Shown: positions 1 to 8,873 of the stretch, one piece after another
Numbering within the stretch: the stretch's first letter is position 1
Layout of the letters: every line of letters starts with the position of its first letter
Assembly: GCA_002450905.1 (NCBI GenBank)
Contig: DKAT01000084.1
Location: forward strand, 16,706-80,705
Direction: 5' to 3'
Length of the DNA: 64,000 nucleotides
Origin: Spirochaetia bacterium UBA6919
GTDB lineage: Bacteria > Spirochaetota > UBA6919
Notes under the pieces: generated by a model
Told to the model about the DNA's origin: nothing
The model's database searches: none
The model's input: the letters and a program-made list of their open reading frames with translations, nothing else
Program-made: the position numbers and the translations under genes

Positions 1-590
1 TTCATCTTGGTGTCGAGATCGGGTGAGATTTCAATGATTTTATTATAAGTGTCTGTAACATCCTTATTTCTGGCGTTATATGCATCTCTGTAATTTGGGT
101 ATTGAGGATAATAATTTTTACCATTATATACATTGATTAATTTATAATATATTTTCACTTGCTGTTGTTTATTCCCCTGGTTTGAATAGAGGTCAAGAGC
201 TGATTTGTAATAGTATAAAGCCTTATCGCTATAATAGTAGGATCCAAGCTGATAATAACCATCCCCTATGAATTCCATAAGATCCGGGCGTTTTTTTAAG
301 GAGTCATGGATTGTAACAAGATTATCTAAATATTTGACACCATTGGAATATTGACGTAATTTAATAAGACATTTTCCATGATATATCTGAGCTTCTATTT
401 TATATTTTGATTGAGGATAGTGTTTTAATAATCCATCGAAGTTTTGTAATGCTATTTTGTAGGAATGTCGTTCATAATATTTTGTTCCATCTTTCCAATA
501 TTGTTCTTCAGTCTTGGTTTGTGAAAATAATATTCCCTGTGAACAAGCGATAGCAAAAATAACTGTGATTAAATATAATTTTCTCATCAT
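1..590 (-). CDS. TPR-repeat envelope protein, partial (C-terminus outside window)
   Basis: An open frame runs from the ATG at 588-590 to the left edge, giving about 196 residues without a stop; the C-terminus is cut off by the window. A GGAGG ribosome site at 596-600 lies 5 bases before this ATG, and a second ATG follows directly. The first ~24 residues are a hydrophobic signal sequence (MMRKLYLITVIFAIAC...). The Cys at residue 16 after AIA could be a relaxed lipobox, so it may be a lipoprotein. The rest has aromatic, helical tetratricopeptide spacing (KYYERHSYKIALQNF, GDGYYQLGSYYYSDKALYYY), as in outer-membrane-associated TPR proteins. No specific function can be assigned. It is divergent from the lipoprotein gene at 870. 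Confidence 0.75.
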   Translation of the reverse strand, partial: MMRKLYLITVIFAIACSQGILFSQTKTEEQYWKDGTKYYERHSYKIALQNFDGLLKHYPQSKYKIEAQIYHGKCLIKLRQYSNGVKYLDNLVTIHDSLKKRPDLMEFIGDGYYQLGSYYYSDKALYYYKSALDLYSNQGNKQQQVKIYYKLINVYNGKNYYPQYPNYRDAYNARNKDVTDTYNKIIEISPDLDTKM

Positions 591-791
591 ATTATCCTCC
601 AATACTACAAATGTAGTACATATTTTATCACAAGAAAAATAATTTTCAATACATTTTATTTATTTTCAAATTAAATCATTATATACGATAAATAATTTTA
701 ATATTTTTTAATTGATAAATATTCATAACGAGTGATAAGCAATTTTCTAAATGAATAAATATCTATATTAAATATATTAATATAATAACCT

Positions 792-819
792 TTGAAAATC
801 TGTAAAAAATTGTTATATT
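792..819 (+). promoter_or_regulatory. Predicted sigma70-type promoter
   Basis: TTGAAA at 792-797 and TATATT at 814-819 are separated by 16 bases. They lie about 50 bases upstream of the lipoprotein ATG at 870. The region 591-869 is otherwise AT-rich without a gene. Confidence 0.45.
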
Positions 820-869
820 AGAGATAAAGAGTAAATTTCTTTATGTAAAGAACTCAATAAGGATTATTC

Positions 870-1277
870 ATGAATAGGAAATCTGTTTTAAATTATTGCA
901 TAATTATTTTATTTCTATCCATACTTATACAATGTAGTAATACACCGAATCTTACCAAGCAAGAACTGGCCGATCCAAACAAGATAATGGTGAAAGCACG
1001 GGAAGCCTATGCCGATAAGAGATATACATTAGCGATCAATACATTTTCAATTATACTAAAAAAATATCCAAACGATACCTATAATGCATCCTGGGCTCAA
1101 TACGAAATTGGAATGTGTTATTATATGAAAGAAGATTATAAAAAAGCCCGTGATTCATTTGTTATAGTCCTCCAAAAATATCCTATTCCTCGCCAACCAC
1201 GCATATTATCTCTCCACCTGATTAGAAAGATTGACAGTAATGATGGTGTGAAGCGTACCACTTATAAAGATGAATAA
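870..1277 (+). CDS. Small TPR lipoprotein (BamD/YbgF-like)
   Basis: 135 residues. The N-terminus is a hydrophobic signal segment ending in ILIQC-S at about residue 22, a spirochaete-style lipobox, so the protein is probably an outer- or inner-membrane lipoprotein. About 35 residues further on there is a tetratricopeptide pair (AREAYADKRYTLAINTF; YEIGMCYYMKEDYKKARDSF) of the kind found in BamD, YbgF and CpoB. At 135 residues it is much shorter than BamD (about 240), so it is not a full BamD. An AAGGA ribosome site lies just upstream. It is a single gene facing the Fur-family gene. Its role in envelope assembly is an inference from the repeat type only. Confidence 0.7.
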   Translation: MNRKSVLNYCIIILFLSILIQCSNTPNLTKQELADPNKIMVKAREAYADKRYTLAINTFSIILKKYPNDTYNASWAQYEIGMCYYMKEDYKKARDSFVIVLQKYPIPRQPRILSLHLIRKIDSNDGVKRTTYKDE

Positions 1278-1333
1278 AATAAAATAATTAAATAATTAAA
1301 ATATCTATGATAGAAAAAATTATTTAATAATAC

Positions 1334-1362
1334 TTGCCAAATAGGAATAATTACTATATATT
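1334..1362 (+). promoter_or_regulatory. Promoter of the PerR/rubrerythrin cluster with candidate Per box
   Basis: TTGCCA at 1334-1339 and TATATT at 1357-1362 have a 17-base spacer, upstream of the Fur-family ATG at 1393. An inverted repeat AATAAT-N8-ATTATT (1346-1365) overlaps the -10 region. This AT-rich dyad resembles a Fur/PerR operator and would fit autoregulation; the operator assignment is an inference. Confidence 0.45.
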
Positions 1363-1392
1363 ATTTATATCAAATTAAGATGAGATATTAAA

Positions 1393-1827
1393 ATGAAAGA
1401 TAGATATTTTTATGAACAGTGTGAGAAGAATAATTTAAAAATTACACCACAAAGATTAACTATTTATAAAGAATTGATTAAGAATAAAGACCATCCATCA
1501 GCAGATAACATATTCAAACGAGTGGTTAAAATATTTCCTAATATATCTTTTGATACTGTCAATCGTACATTATTGACATTCGCTGAAATTGGAATTACGA
1601 ATATTGTAGAGGGATATGGAGGACCCAAACGATTTGACTGCGACACGGACAATCATCACCACTTCTGGTGTATTCAATGCCACAAAATATTAGATTTTCA
1701 TGATGACTCTATACAGGATTTAAAATTACCAGAAAATATCCATGGTTATAAGGTACAGATAATGAAGACGAAACTCCTTTTGGAAGGACTCTGTGAAGAT
1801 TGTCAGGCTAATTCAGGTAATAATTAA
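1393..1827 (+). CDS. Fur-family transcriptional regulator, PerR type
   Basis: 144 residues, the usual Fur/PerR size. The N-terminal half is the winged helix (NLKITPQRLTIYKEL, FDTVNRTLLTF). The C-terminal dimerisation domain has the structural zinc pairs CIQC at 93-96 and CEDC at 134-137, plus the HHH cluster at 88-90. The residue matching the PerR/Fur specificity position lies in LDF (Asp101) and is Asp rather than Glu; His34 (HPSAD) is also kept. Both favour a PerR-type peroxide sensor with Fe(II)/Mn(II) in the regulatory site. It sits 35 bases before rubrerythrin, which PerR proteins typically control. An iron or zinc sensor remains possible. Confidence 0.85.
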   Translation: MKDRYFYEQCEKNNLKITPQRLTIYKELIKNKDHPSADNIFKRVVKIFPNISFDTVNRTLLTFAEIGITNIVEGYGGPKRFDCDTDNHHHFWCIQCHKILDFHDDSIQDLKLPENIHGYKVQIMKTKLLLEGLCEDCQANSGNN

Positions 1828-1862
1828 TTTATTATTAATTTAAAAAATATTTGGAGGACAAA

Positions 1863-2282
1863 ATGGCTTTAAAAGGCTCAAAAACACAAAACAATTTAAA
1901 AGCAGCTTTTGCTGGAGAATCACAGGCAAATCGCCGATACCTTTACTTCGCATCTAAGGCAGACGTGGAAGGATATAATGACGTAGCAACTGTTTTCCGT
2001 TCTACTGCAGAAGGTGAAACAGGGCATGCCCATGGACATCTTGATTATCTTCAAGAATGTGGTGACCCAGCTACAGATCTTCCTATCGGTGGCACAGCAC
2101 AAAATCTTAAGGCGGCTATCGCTGGTGAAACTCATGAATATACTGATATGTATCCTGGAATGGCTAAAACCGCAAGAGATGAAGGATTTAATGAAATCGC
2201 AGATTGGTTTGAAACCTTAGCTAAGGCTGAGAGATCTCACGCAAACCGTTTTCAAAAAGCTCTTGACAGCTTAGACAAATAA
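1863..2282 (+). CDS. Rubrerythrin (short, without rubredoxin domain)
   Basis: 139 residues beginning MALKGSKT. The ATG at 1863 follows GGAGG at 1853-1857, so the in-frame TTG at 1851, which overlaps that site, is not the start. Two matching four-helix-bundle halves carry the di-iron ligands: AGESQANRR near residue 19, AEGETGHAH near 50-55, AGETHEY near 89 and AERSHANRF near 123-126. The C-terminal rubredoxin domain of classical rubrerythrin (about 190 residues) is absent, as in the widespread 140-residue family. It reduces hydrogen peroxide to water in the cytoplasm of anaerobes, with electrons from a separate donor. The Fe-S protein downstream may be that partner, which is an inference from order. 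Confidence 0.9.
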   Translation: MALKGSKTQNNLKAAFAGESQANRRYLYFASKADVEGYNDVATVFRSTAEGETGHAHGHLDYLQECGDPATDLPIGGTAQNLKAAIAGETHEYTDMYPGMAKTARDEGFNEIADWFETLAKAERSHANRFQKALDSLDK

Positions 2283-2288
2283 TTCTAT

Positions 2289-2312
2289 GCACCGGCTGTC
2301 AAAGGTCGGTGC
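2289..2312 (+). terminator. Intercistronic hairpin after rubrerythrin
   Basis: A perfect 6-bp stem, GCACCG (2289-2294) with CGGTGC (2307-2312), has a 12-base loop and is followed by TTATCTTA. It lies between rubrerythrin and the Fe-S gene, whose ribosome site starts about 12 bases later. It probably gives partial termination or 3'-end protection, so that rubrerythrin mRNA exceeds that of the downstream genes. Confidence 0.45.
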
Positions 2313-2336
2313 TTATCTTAATACTCGGAGGATATT

Positions 2337-3662
2337 ATGTCGAATACTCCTATTGGCGCAGGAGAAGGGGGATTAAAACGCCCTGAGAGATTACCCATTA
2401 ACTGGAAGAGCGATGATTACTATAACCAAGATTCTTTAATGAAAGAATTAGAAAGAGTTTATGATATCTGTCATGGCTGCAGAAGATGCTTTAATCTCTG
2501 TAAGGCATTTCCAATCTTATTTGATGCTATTGATAAAGGCGATACTGGTGAATTAGAAAGTGTTGATAAAAAGACTTTCTGGGATGTCGTTAATAACTGC
2601 TATATGTGCGATATGTGTTATATGACAAAATGCCCCTATGTGCCACCACATCCGTTTAATCTCGATTTTCCTGCTCTCATGCTTCGTGCAAAGGCGATTA
2701 AATTCAAAAAAGGATCAGTGAAGCTACGGGACAAGCTCATGAGTAATACAGATTTCCTTGGAAAGATAAATTCTTTACCTATAATCTCATGGAAATTTAA
2801 TTTATTAAATAAAATAAAACCTTTTCGATGGTTACAAGACAAATTATTCGGCATTCATAAAGATGCAAATGTTCCAAAATACCACTTCAACACATTACGA
2901 CGTCGATTTAAAAATAATGCTCCCTCTGGAACAAGCAATTATAAAGTTATGTTATTTGTCACCTGTTATGGAAATTATAATGAACCCGATTATATTGATG
3001 ATCTCATCAGGGTTTATGAACACAATAATATCGAAGTAAATCTTCTGGACAATGAAAAGTGTTGTGGTATGCCTAAACTTGAAATGGGAGACATCGAATC
3101 TGTTATCGAGCATATGAATCACAATGTCAGGCAACTATCCAAAGCAGTGAATGAAAATTACGATATTGTTATCCCAATGCCATCTTGTGCTTTCATTATC
3201 AAGGAGATATGGCACTTATTAGCTCCAAACGATCATCAGATAAGAAAAATCAAGGAAAACACCTACGATCCTTTCGAATATCTTATGAAACTACACAAGG
3301 ATAATAAGCTCAAAACAGATTTCAAAAATCCTTTGGGTAAAGTGGCTTATCATGTACCCTGTCACCTTAGGGCTCAAAATATTGGTACAAAGACAAAAGA
3401 TGTCTTGTCACTCATCCCTGATACCACGGTTACTGCTGTAGAAAGATGTTCTGGGCATGATGGTACCTACGCAATCAAGAGTGAATATCACGAAACAGCA
3501 AAGAAAATTTGCCAGCCCCTTTCTGATCAAATGATGAAACTAGATTCCAATACCTGTTCAAGTGATTGTATAATGGCTGGAAAACATATTGAGGATACTA
3601 TGGGACATGAAAAATATTTTCTGCACCCGATTTCTCTTTTAAGGAGAAGTTATAATATATAA
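2337..3662 (+). CDS. (Fe-S)-binding CCG-domain oxidoreductase linked to rubrerythrin
   Basis: 441 residues. The N-terminal region has two ferredoxin-like cysteine sets: C45-x2-C48-x2-C51-x3-C55 and C88-x2-C91-x2-C94-x4-C99, expected to bind two [4Fe-4S] clusters. The C-terminal half has CCG-family repeats of the heterodisulfide reductase/GlpC type (NEKCCGMPKLEMGD; CHLRAQNIGTKT; VERCSGHDG). The architecture matches the GlpC/HdrD-like proteins that co-occur with rubrerythrin and DUF3501. A start at the ATG after CGGAGGAT is well supported. The likely role is electron transfer to rubrerythrin or a related peroxide/redox reaction in the cytoplasm; the substrate is unknown. Its stop overlaps an ATG of the next gene by one base. 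Confidence 0.85.
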   Translation: MSNTPIGAGEGGLKRPERLPINWKSDDYYNQDSLMKELERVYDICHGCRRCFNLCKAFPILFDAIDKGDTGELESVDKKTFWDVVNNCYMCDMCYMTKCPYVPPHPFNLDFPALMLRAKAIKFKKGSVKLRDKLMSNTDFLGKINSLPIISWKFNLLNKIKPFRWLQDKLFGIHKDANVPKYHFNTLRRRFKNNAPSGTSNYKVMLFVTCYGNYNEPDYIDDLIRVYEHNNIEVNLLDNEKCCGMPKLEMGDIESVIEHMNHNVRQLSKAVNENYDIVIPMPSCAFIIKEIWHLLAPNDHQIRKIKENTYDPFEYLMKLHKDNKLKTDFKNPLGKVAYHVPCHLRAQNIGTKTKDVLSLIPDTTVTAVERCSGHDGTYAIKSEYHETAKKICQPLSDQMMKLDSNTCSSDCIMAGKHIEDTMGHEKYFLHPISLLRRSYNI

Positions 3663-3673
3663 TGGAGACTCAA

Positions 3674-4258
3674 ATGAAGAAATTAACCCGTTCCGATTTA
3701 TACACATTAGAAGATTATGCCAACAAACGTAATGATTTTCGCAAACAAGTCATGGAACACAAAAAACATAGGCATATCCGACTAGGTGAGCATCTTGGAC
3801 TCTATTTTGAAGATCACTTAACCATTCATTATCAGGTTCAGGAAATGCTAAGAGCTGAGAGAATATTCGATTCAACAGGTATAGAAGATGAATTAGATGC
3901 TTACAATCCTCTTATCCCTGATGGAAATAACTGGAAAGCCACCATGATGATAGAATATCCCGATTTAGAAGAGCGAAAAAAGGCTTTAACTCAGCTAATA
4001 GGAATTGAGGACAAAATATGGATTCGGGTAGATAATCTTGAACCCATTTATGCCATAGCAGATGAAGATCTTGAACGAGACAATGCAGATAAAACATCAG
4101 CTGTTCACTTCCTACGCTTCGAATTAAATGATAATATGATTAAAAATCTAAAGGGAGGCAGTAAGTTATCCATAGGGGTAGACCATGAAGTCTATTCAGA
4201 ACAAATTGATTCTATTCCTCAACAAACAATCTCTTCTCTTATAAATGATTTGGATTAA
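3674..4258 (+). CDS. DUF3501 family protein
   Basis: 194 residues beginning MKKLTRSDLYTLEDY, the typical DUF3501 start. An upstream in-frame ATG at 3662 overlaps the preceding stop, but GGAG at 3665-3668 gives correct spacing only to the ATG at 3674, so 3674 is chosen. Conserved-looking parts are KHRHIRLGEHLGLYFED and the MIEYPD-(L)-EERKKAL region. The function of the family is unknown. It is known as a genome neighbour of rubrerythrin and the CCG Fe-S protein, exactly as here, so it probably belongs to that peroxide-defence electron chain. No membrane segments or cysteine motifs are visible. Confidence 0.8.
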   Translation: MKKLTRSDLYTLEDYANKRNDFRKQVMEHKKHRHIRLGEHLGLYFEDHLTIHYQVQEMLRAERIFDSTGIEDELDAYNPLIPDGNNWKATMMIEYPDLEERKKALTQLIGIEDKIWIRVDNLEPIYAIADEDLERDNADKTSAVHFLRFELNDNMIKNLKGGSKLSIGVDHEVYSEQIDSIPQQTISSLINDLD

Positions 4259-4309
4259 TAGAGTCGCAACATACTTGAAATGCTATAAAAAATTATATAT
4301 ATTCATAAA

Positions 4310-4966
4310 ATGACTACATCAAAGTATCAGGGAATATTATTTGATCTGGATGGCACACTGATTGATTCACGTGAAGATATCGCTTTGTCTGTCAATATGG
4401 CTCTTGATCATCTCGGGCTAAAAACTCTTGATCATTCCATAATTTATAATTTTATTGGTAATGGTGTTCCAATCCTCATGCAACGTGCTCTTACAGAATC
4501 TCTTGGAGAAGATCCATCACGACTTCTTGATCCAGGTATTACAATATTCAAAAAGATTTATGCACAGCATCTCCTTGATAATACCCTGTGTTATCCAGAC
4601 GTTAATGCAACTTTAGAGAAATTAAACCAATTTGAAAAAGGGGTCATAACAAATAAGCCAAAAGATTTTTCAATAACTATTCTGAAAGGACTCAATATCC
4701 TGTCCTATTTCTCTGTAGTAATTGGTGGGGACGAAGTTTCTCAAAAAAAACCTCATCCTGAAGGCATTCTTATGGCACTGAATATGATGAAATTAACTCC
4801 AGACGAAGTAATAATGATAGGGGATAGCTATGCAGATGTTGAAGCAGGGATGGAAGCAGGGGTTACCACCTGTTTTATTAACGATAGATTGGGAAAATTA
4901 AAATCCATAAAACCCCACTTTATTATAAATTCTTTAATCGAGCTGGATAAAATCATTTTTTCATAA
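4310..4966 (+). CDS. HAD-family hydrolase, phosphoglycolate phosphatase-like
   Basis: 218 residues. The HAD signature LFDLDGTLIDS gives the nucleophile Asp12 and acid/base Asp14. The helical cap follows (residues ~20-85). Motif II/III equivalents are VITNKP and KKPHPEGI, and motif IV is MIGDSYADVEAG. Length and motifs match the Gph/PGP branch (subfamily IA), which removes 2-phosphoglycolate, though other small phosphate esters are possible. No strong ribosome site precedes the ATG. The gene follows DUF3501 by 51 bases and could be read from the same transcript. Confidence 0.8.
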   Translation: MTTSKYQGILFDLDGTLIDSREDIALSVNMALDHLGLKTLDHSIIYNFIGNGVPILMQRALTESLGEDPSRLLDPGITIFKKIYAQHLLDNTLCYPDVNATLEKLNQFEKGVITNKPKDFSITILKGLNILSYFSVVIGGDEVSQKKPHPEGILMALNMMKLTPDEVIMIGDSYADVEAGMEAGVTTCFINDRLGKLKSIKPHFIINSLIELDKIIFS

Positions 4967-5169
4967 ATATAATTTAAAAAAAACTCATAAAATTCAGTAA
5001 ACCTTATTAATAAGTCCATTTAATGGATTATAATCCGAAGATTATCAGTATATCCTTAATAATTTCAAAATAAGCAGATAAATATAAATATTTTAATAAA
5101 ATGACTATTGAAAAATCGTTATTCGTCCGATATTCTCAGTAAACTATCTCAAAATATCAATGAAATTAA

Positions 5170-6018
5170 ATGACAGCTACAATTCAAGATATCTTAAATC
5201 AATTTGACTCCATCTCCCTTATTATTAATCACTCAAAACACATTTCCCAGATCTATTTATTAACAAATCAATTAATAGAAAACCAAATTGATAAAAAATA
5301 TATTGTTCAGCACTTTATCCAATATTTTAATCAAAAAAAATATATCATAGATCAAAAACCCGACCCTAAAATAATCCATATCCTAAAAATACTTAGTCAT
5401 TTCAAAGATGTATCCTGTTTAACAGAACTCATTAAATTGACAAACGAACAAATATTAAAAATCTATTTAAAAGATATTTATCATTGCATCGGACAAATAA
5501 AGTCCGAGGACACCCGTCAATTTCTTAAGACCAAACTAAAAAATGATAACTTATCCTATCTCTGTGCAGTTGAATTAGCCTACTTTCCAGATCCTTCTGG
5601 TATTAAGATTCTCGAAGATAATTTTCAAAAAAAAATAGATGATTCCTGTTTTTCTGAAGAATTATTCAACGCATTGCTTTATATTAGAAGCATTCGGGTA
5701 TGGAAAATTGTAGAAAATTATCTGGATAAAGATATAAGCGAGAAAGAACGGTACAGGGTATGTACAGCACTAATAAATGTGAGGGAAAGTAAAGTTATTC
5801 CCTTACTGATTGATTGCTATAAATATTATGACAGCCATAAAAATATTAACTATCAGGATGTTAAATCTATCTCTATGGAAGATGAAAATCTCGCCCTCAC
5901 GACCGTTCAAAAGGAGTTTATTCCATTTCCTGAAAATATGAAAAAAAAAATTATTACTCATTTAATCCAATACCAGTCCGATTTTCGTGTAAAAGTTCTT
6001 TTAAGAAATCTGCAATAA
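5170..6018 (+). CDS. HEAT-like repeat protein, function unknown
   Basis: 282 residues without signal peptide or membrane segment, so probably cytoplasmic. The sequence is helix-rich with degenerate HEAT-type pairs (HILKILSHFKDVSCLTELI; LCAVELAYFPDPSGIKILED; VCTALINVRESKVIPLLID), where a short loop joins amphipathic helices about every 35 residues. No catalytic motif is seen. It stands alone between the HAD phosphatase and the large TPR gene. A scaffold or binding role is the most that can be inferred. Confidence 0.65.
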   Translation: MTATIQDILNQFDSISLIINHSKHISQIYLLTNQLIENQIDKKYIVQHFIQYFNQKKYIIDQKPDPKIIHILKILSHFKDVSCLTELIKLTNEQILKIYLKDIYHCIGQIKSEDTRQFLKTKLKNDNLSYLCAVELAYFPDPSGIKILEDNFQKKIDDSCFSEELFNALLYIRSIRVWKIVENYLDKDISEKERYRVCTALINVRESKVIPLLIDCYKYYDSHKNINYQDVKSISMEDENLALTTVQKEFIPFPENMKKKIITHLIQYQSDFRVKVLLRNLQ

Positions 6019-6099
6019 TTCTTAAAAAAATATAATTTTTACTTGTCTTTTAAAGTATAAACTTGCATTATTTATAACAAAATTTCTATAAGAAATTTA

Positions 6100-6127
6100 T
6101 TGGACATTTTAAAAATACAATTATACT
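6100..6127 (+). promoter_or_regulatory. Predicted promoter of the large TPR gene
   Basis: TTGGAC at 6100-6105 and TATACT at 6122-6127 have a 16-base spacer, about 37 bases before the ATG at 6164, which has its own AGGAG site. Confidence 0.4.
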
Positions 6128-6163
6128 ATATTTTGCATCATAATTAATAATTAGGAGAATACC

Positions 6164-8800
6164 ATGACTTATTTTTTAAGAGGTTTAATAATTATATTAC
6201 TGGCAATGGGTATTTCGTTCTCAACCATAAATAAGAGCCAGGCATACAATATTAAAAATATACTTCCTGGACAGGAAGATGACAAGGAAGATGATGAGGA
6301 TTCAAAAACTGATTCCAAAAAAGACGAATCGAAAGACGATGAAGAAGATTCTAAATCTGATTCCAAAAAAGAAGATTCAGATGATGAGGTTTCAAAAAAA
6401 GATGTTAAAAAATCAAATAATAAAGATACTTCAAAATCTTCAGATAATAAAATTGACTCAACTCCTAAAAAAGATATCAGTAAATTACCCCTAGTTGAAC
6501 AAGCAAAATCAAAAATGAAAGATGGTGAGTTAGAAGAAGCAATTAAGTTATGTAAAAGAGCAATAAAAGAAAATCCTAATAACAGGGAAGCATTTAATCA
6601 GCTTGGTATAATTTATTCACGATTAGGTCAATATGACAACGCCATCACTAATTTTGACATCTTTCTAAAATTAAGTGATAAAAAAAATATCCGCATTGAC
6701 GTCCAGTCTGCACATAGTAATCTTGCATCGGTATATTATAAAAAAAGTGCCTATGATAAAGCTTTTGAACATGCACAACTATCTAGAAATATCAGTAAGG
6801 AATTAAAAGATAAACAGGGAGAAGCCAGAAGTATTAGTTGGCTTGGATTAATCGCAAATGCTAAAAGTAATTATGCGGATGCTCTTGTGCATCATCGCGA
6901 AGCATTAAAATTAAATCAAGAAGCAAATTATAAACCAGGTATAGCGTATAGTAATAACAACGTAGGGTTTATTTCTGCAAAAATGGGTAAATACGACCAG
7001 GCCCTTGAACATTTCCAAAATGCTCTTAAAATCTATGTAGATCTTGGGTCTCTAAAAAATCAAGGGGTTATACATAATAACATCGGATTTATCTATCAAA
7101 TGAAGGGAAATTATGACAAAGGTCTTGAGCATTTCCAAAAAGGTCTTGAAATAAGAACAAAATTAAATGATAAAATGGGTATTGCCATATCAAATAATTA
7201 TATAGGGGAGATTAATTTTGAAAGGGGAAATTATCCTGCAGCAGAAGAAAACTTTAAAAAATCTCAGTCAAATTTAGAATCTATCAATCAAAAAGATAAA
7301 CTGATCACTGTATATAATAATCTTGGGCATATATATAGAGTACGTGGTGAATACGAGAAGGCAAATGAATTCTTTGAAAAAGCATCAAATATTGCAAAAG
7401 AAATTGGAAATAAATCAGCACAAGGTACTTATAACAACAATAAGGGTCTGATTCTGTTGGTTAAAGGACAAAATGATACTGCCTTAGAAAATTTTAACCA
7501 GGCACTAACCCTTGACAAAAGTATTGGGGCAAAACCACAGGAAGCTGTTCGTCTGAATAATATTGGCCTGATATATTTAAACAAAGGTAATTTTGAAAAA
7601 GCCCTTGAGAATTTTAAACAAGCACTCAGTATCCATGAGGCTTCAGGCTCTGTTCCAGAAATTGCAGTATGTTATAATAATATTGGATTGATTTATCAGA
7701 AACAAAAAAAATTCGATAAAGCTCTTGAATTTTTTCAAAAAGCAAAAGAAATTGATGAGCGTCTGGGGGCTAAACCAGGACTAGCAAGTGATCATATAAA
7801 TATAGCATCCAGCTATTCGAGTCTCAATCAAAATGACAAAGCATCTGAAAATTATGAAAAAGCTCTTACTATTTTAAATGAATTAAAAGAAAAACCTAAA
7901 ATGGCATCTCTTTATAATAATTTAGGTACACTTCAATATGCACAAGAAAAATATAATGAGGCGAAGTCAAACTTCACTAAAGCCATGGATATCTATAAAG
8001 AACTTGGTGATCAATATAGCCTTAGTATAACCTATAATAATATAGGATTAATCTCTTACCAGGAAAATAATTATGATGAAGCTATTTCAAACTATAATAA
8101 AGCTCTCGAAAATCTCAAGAATAATGGGAGTGAGTCTGAAAAAGATGCAATTAATTCAAATCTTGCAAATGTTTATGCAGCAAAAGGTGATTCAGGCAAA
8201 TCAGAAAGCTTATATAAACCAATTATAGAAAAAAAAGAGAAGGAAAATGATAAAGCTGCTCTAGTTGTAATTTACAAAAGATTAGGTGACAGTTATTATA
8301 AATCCCAAAATTATGAAAAAGCTATCTCATCCTACGAAAAAGCTGATAGTATCAATAAAACCCTTGAAAAGAAAGCTGAGATTGACTATTTTAAAATTGC
8401 TAAATCTTTCCAAAACCTAAAAAATGAAGACAAAGCTCTTGAGTATTATAAAATTGCTTTAGAGGAATCCAAGAAGAAATATCAATATAATGATTCTTCA
8501 ATCATTTGTTTATCAATTGTTTCAATTTATGTTAAAAAAGCGGAATACAAAGAAGCATATAATTATCAAAGAGAAAGAGTTAGAATTGAAAATCATCTAA
8601 AAAGTTCTAAAGTTAAGGAAAATAGAGATTATTTAAATCGTTTACGAGATTTAGCTTATAAAGAAAATGAAAAAGCTCCTGAAGAAGATTTAACTCCGTT
8701 ACCTAATGATAACTCATCATCTAAAAAGATCGATTCCTCCACCGACAAGAAAACTGAAGATACTGTAAAAAAAGAAAAAAAGGATGAAGAAGAAGATTAA
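6164..8800 (+). CDS. Large secreted TPR-repeat protein with acidic/lysine-rich flanks
   Basis: 878 residues. A signal peptide of ~27 residues (MTYFLRGLIIILLAMGIS...SQA) is followed by a low-complexity Asp/Glu/Lys/Ser stretch to about residue 105. About 16 tetratricopeptide repeats of the 40-residue kinesin-light-chain/Rapsyn type follow, marked by a recurring NNIGLIY / NNLGHIY core. The C-terminus (~840-878) is again charged (SSSKKIDSS...KKDEEED). The 40-residue period and regular N/G positions indicate a long superhelix for protein binding, probably in the periplasm or on the surface. No enzymatic domain is present. The start is fixed by AGGAG and the signal peptide. Confidence 0.8.
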   Translation: MTYFLRGLIIILLAMGISFSTINKSQAYNIKNILPGQEDDKEDDEDSKTDSKKDESKDDEEDSKSDSKKEDSDDEVSKKDVKKSNNKDTSKSSDNKIDSTPKKDISKLPLVEQAKSKMKDGELEEAIKLCKRAIKENPNNREAFNQLGIIYSRLGQYDNAITNFDIFLKLSDKKNIRIDVQSAHSNLASVYYKKSAYDKAFEHAQLSRNISKELKDKQGEARSISWLGLIANAKSNYADALVHHREALKLNQEANYKPGIAYSNNNVGFISAKMGKYDQALEHFQNALKIYVDLGSLKNQGVIHNNIGFIYQMKGNYDKGLEHFQKGLEIRTKLNDKMGIAISNNYIGEINFERGNYPAAEENFKKSQSNLESINQKDKLITVYNNLGHIYRVRGEYEKANEFFEKASNIAKEIGNKSAQGTYNNNKGLILLVKGQNDTALENFNQALTLDKSIGAKPQEAVRLNNIGLIYLNKGNFEKALENFKQALSIHEASGSVPEIAVCYNNIGLIYQKQKKFDKALEFFQKAKEIDERLGAKPGLASDHINIASSYSSLNQNDKASENYEKALTILNELKEKPKMASLYNNLGTLQYAQEKYNEAKSNFTKAMDIYKELGDQYSLSITYNNIGLISYQENNYDEAISNYNKALENLKNNGSESEKDAINSNLANVYAAKGDSGKSESLYKPIIEKKEKENDKAALVVIYKRLGDSYYKSQNYEKAISSYEKADSINKTLEKKAEIDYFKIAKSFQNLKNEDKALEYYKIALEESKKKYQYNDSSIICLSIVSIYVKKAEYKEAYNYQRERVRIENHLKSSKVKENRDYLNRLRDLAYKENEKAPEEDLTPLPNDNSSSKKIDSSTDKKTEDTVKKEKKDEEED

Positions 8801-8873
8801 TAATTTATTTTTTATTAATATGGGCGCCCTATTAAGGGGAGTTTATTAAAATAATTATCTCTAATAATTTTTA

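Noticed and set aside
1288..1327. Inverted repeat TTAAATAATT ... AATTATTTAA after the lipoprotein gene
   Set aside because: All-AT stem with a 20-base loop; expected by chance at this composition.
8796..8819. Inverted repeat ATTAATAA ... TTATTAAT at the end of the large TPR gene
   Set aside because: A/T-only stem; might help termination between convergent genes but cannot be told from background.
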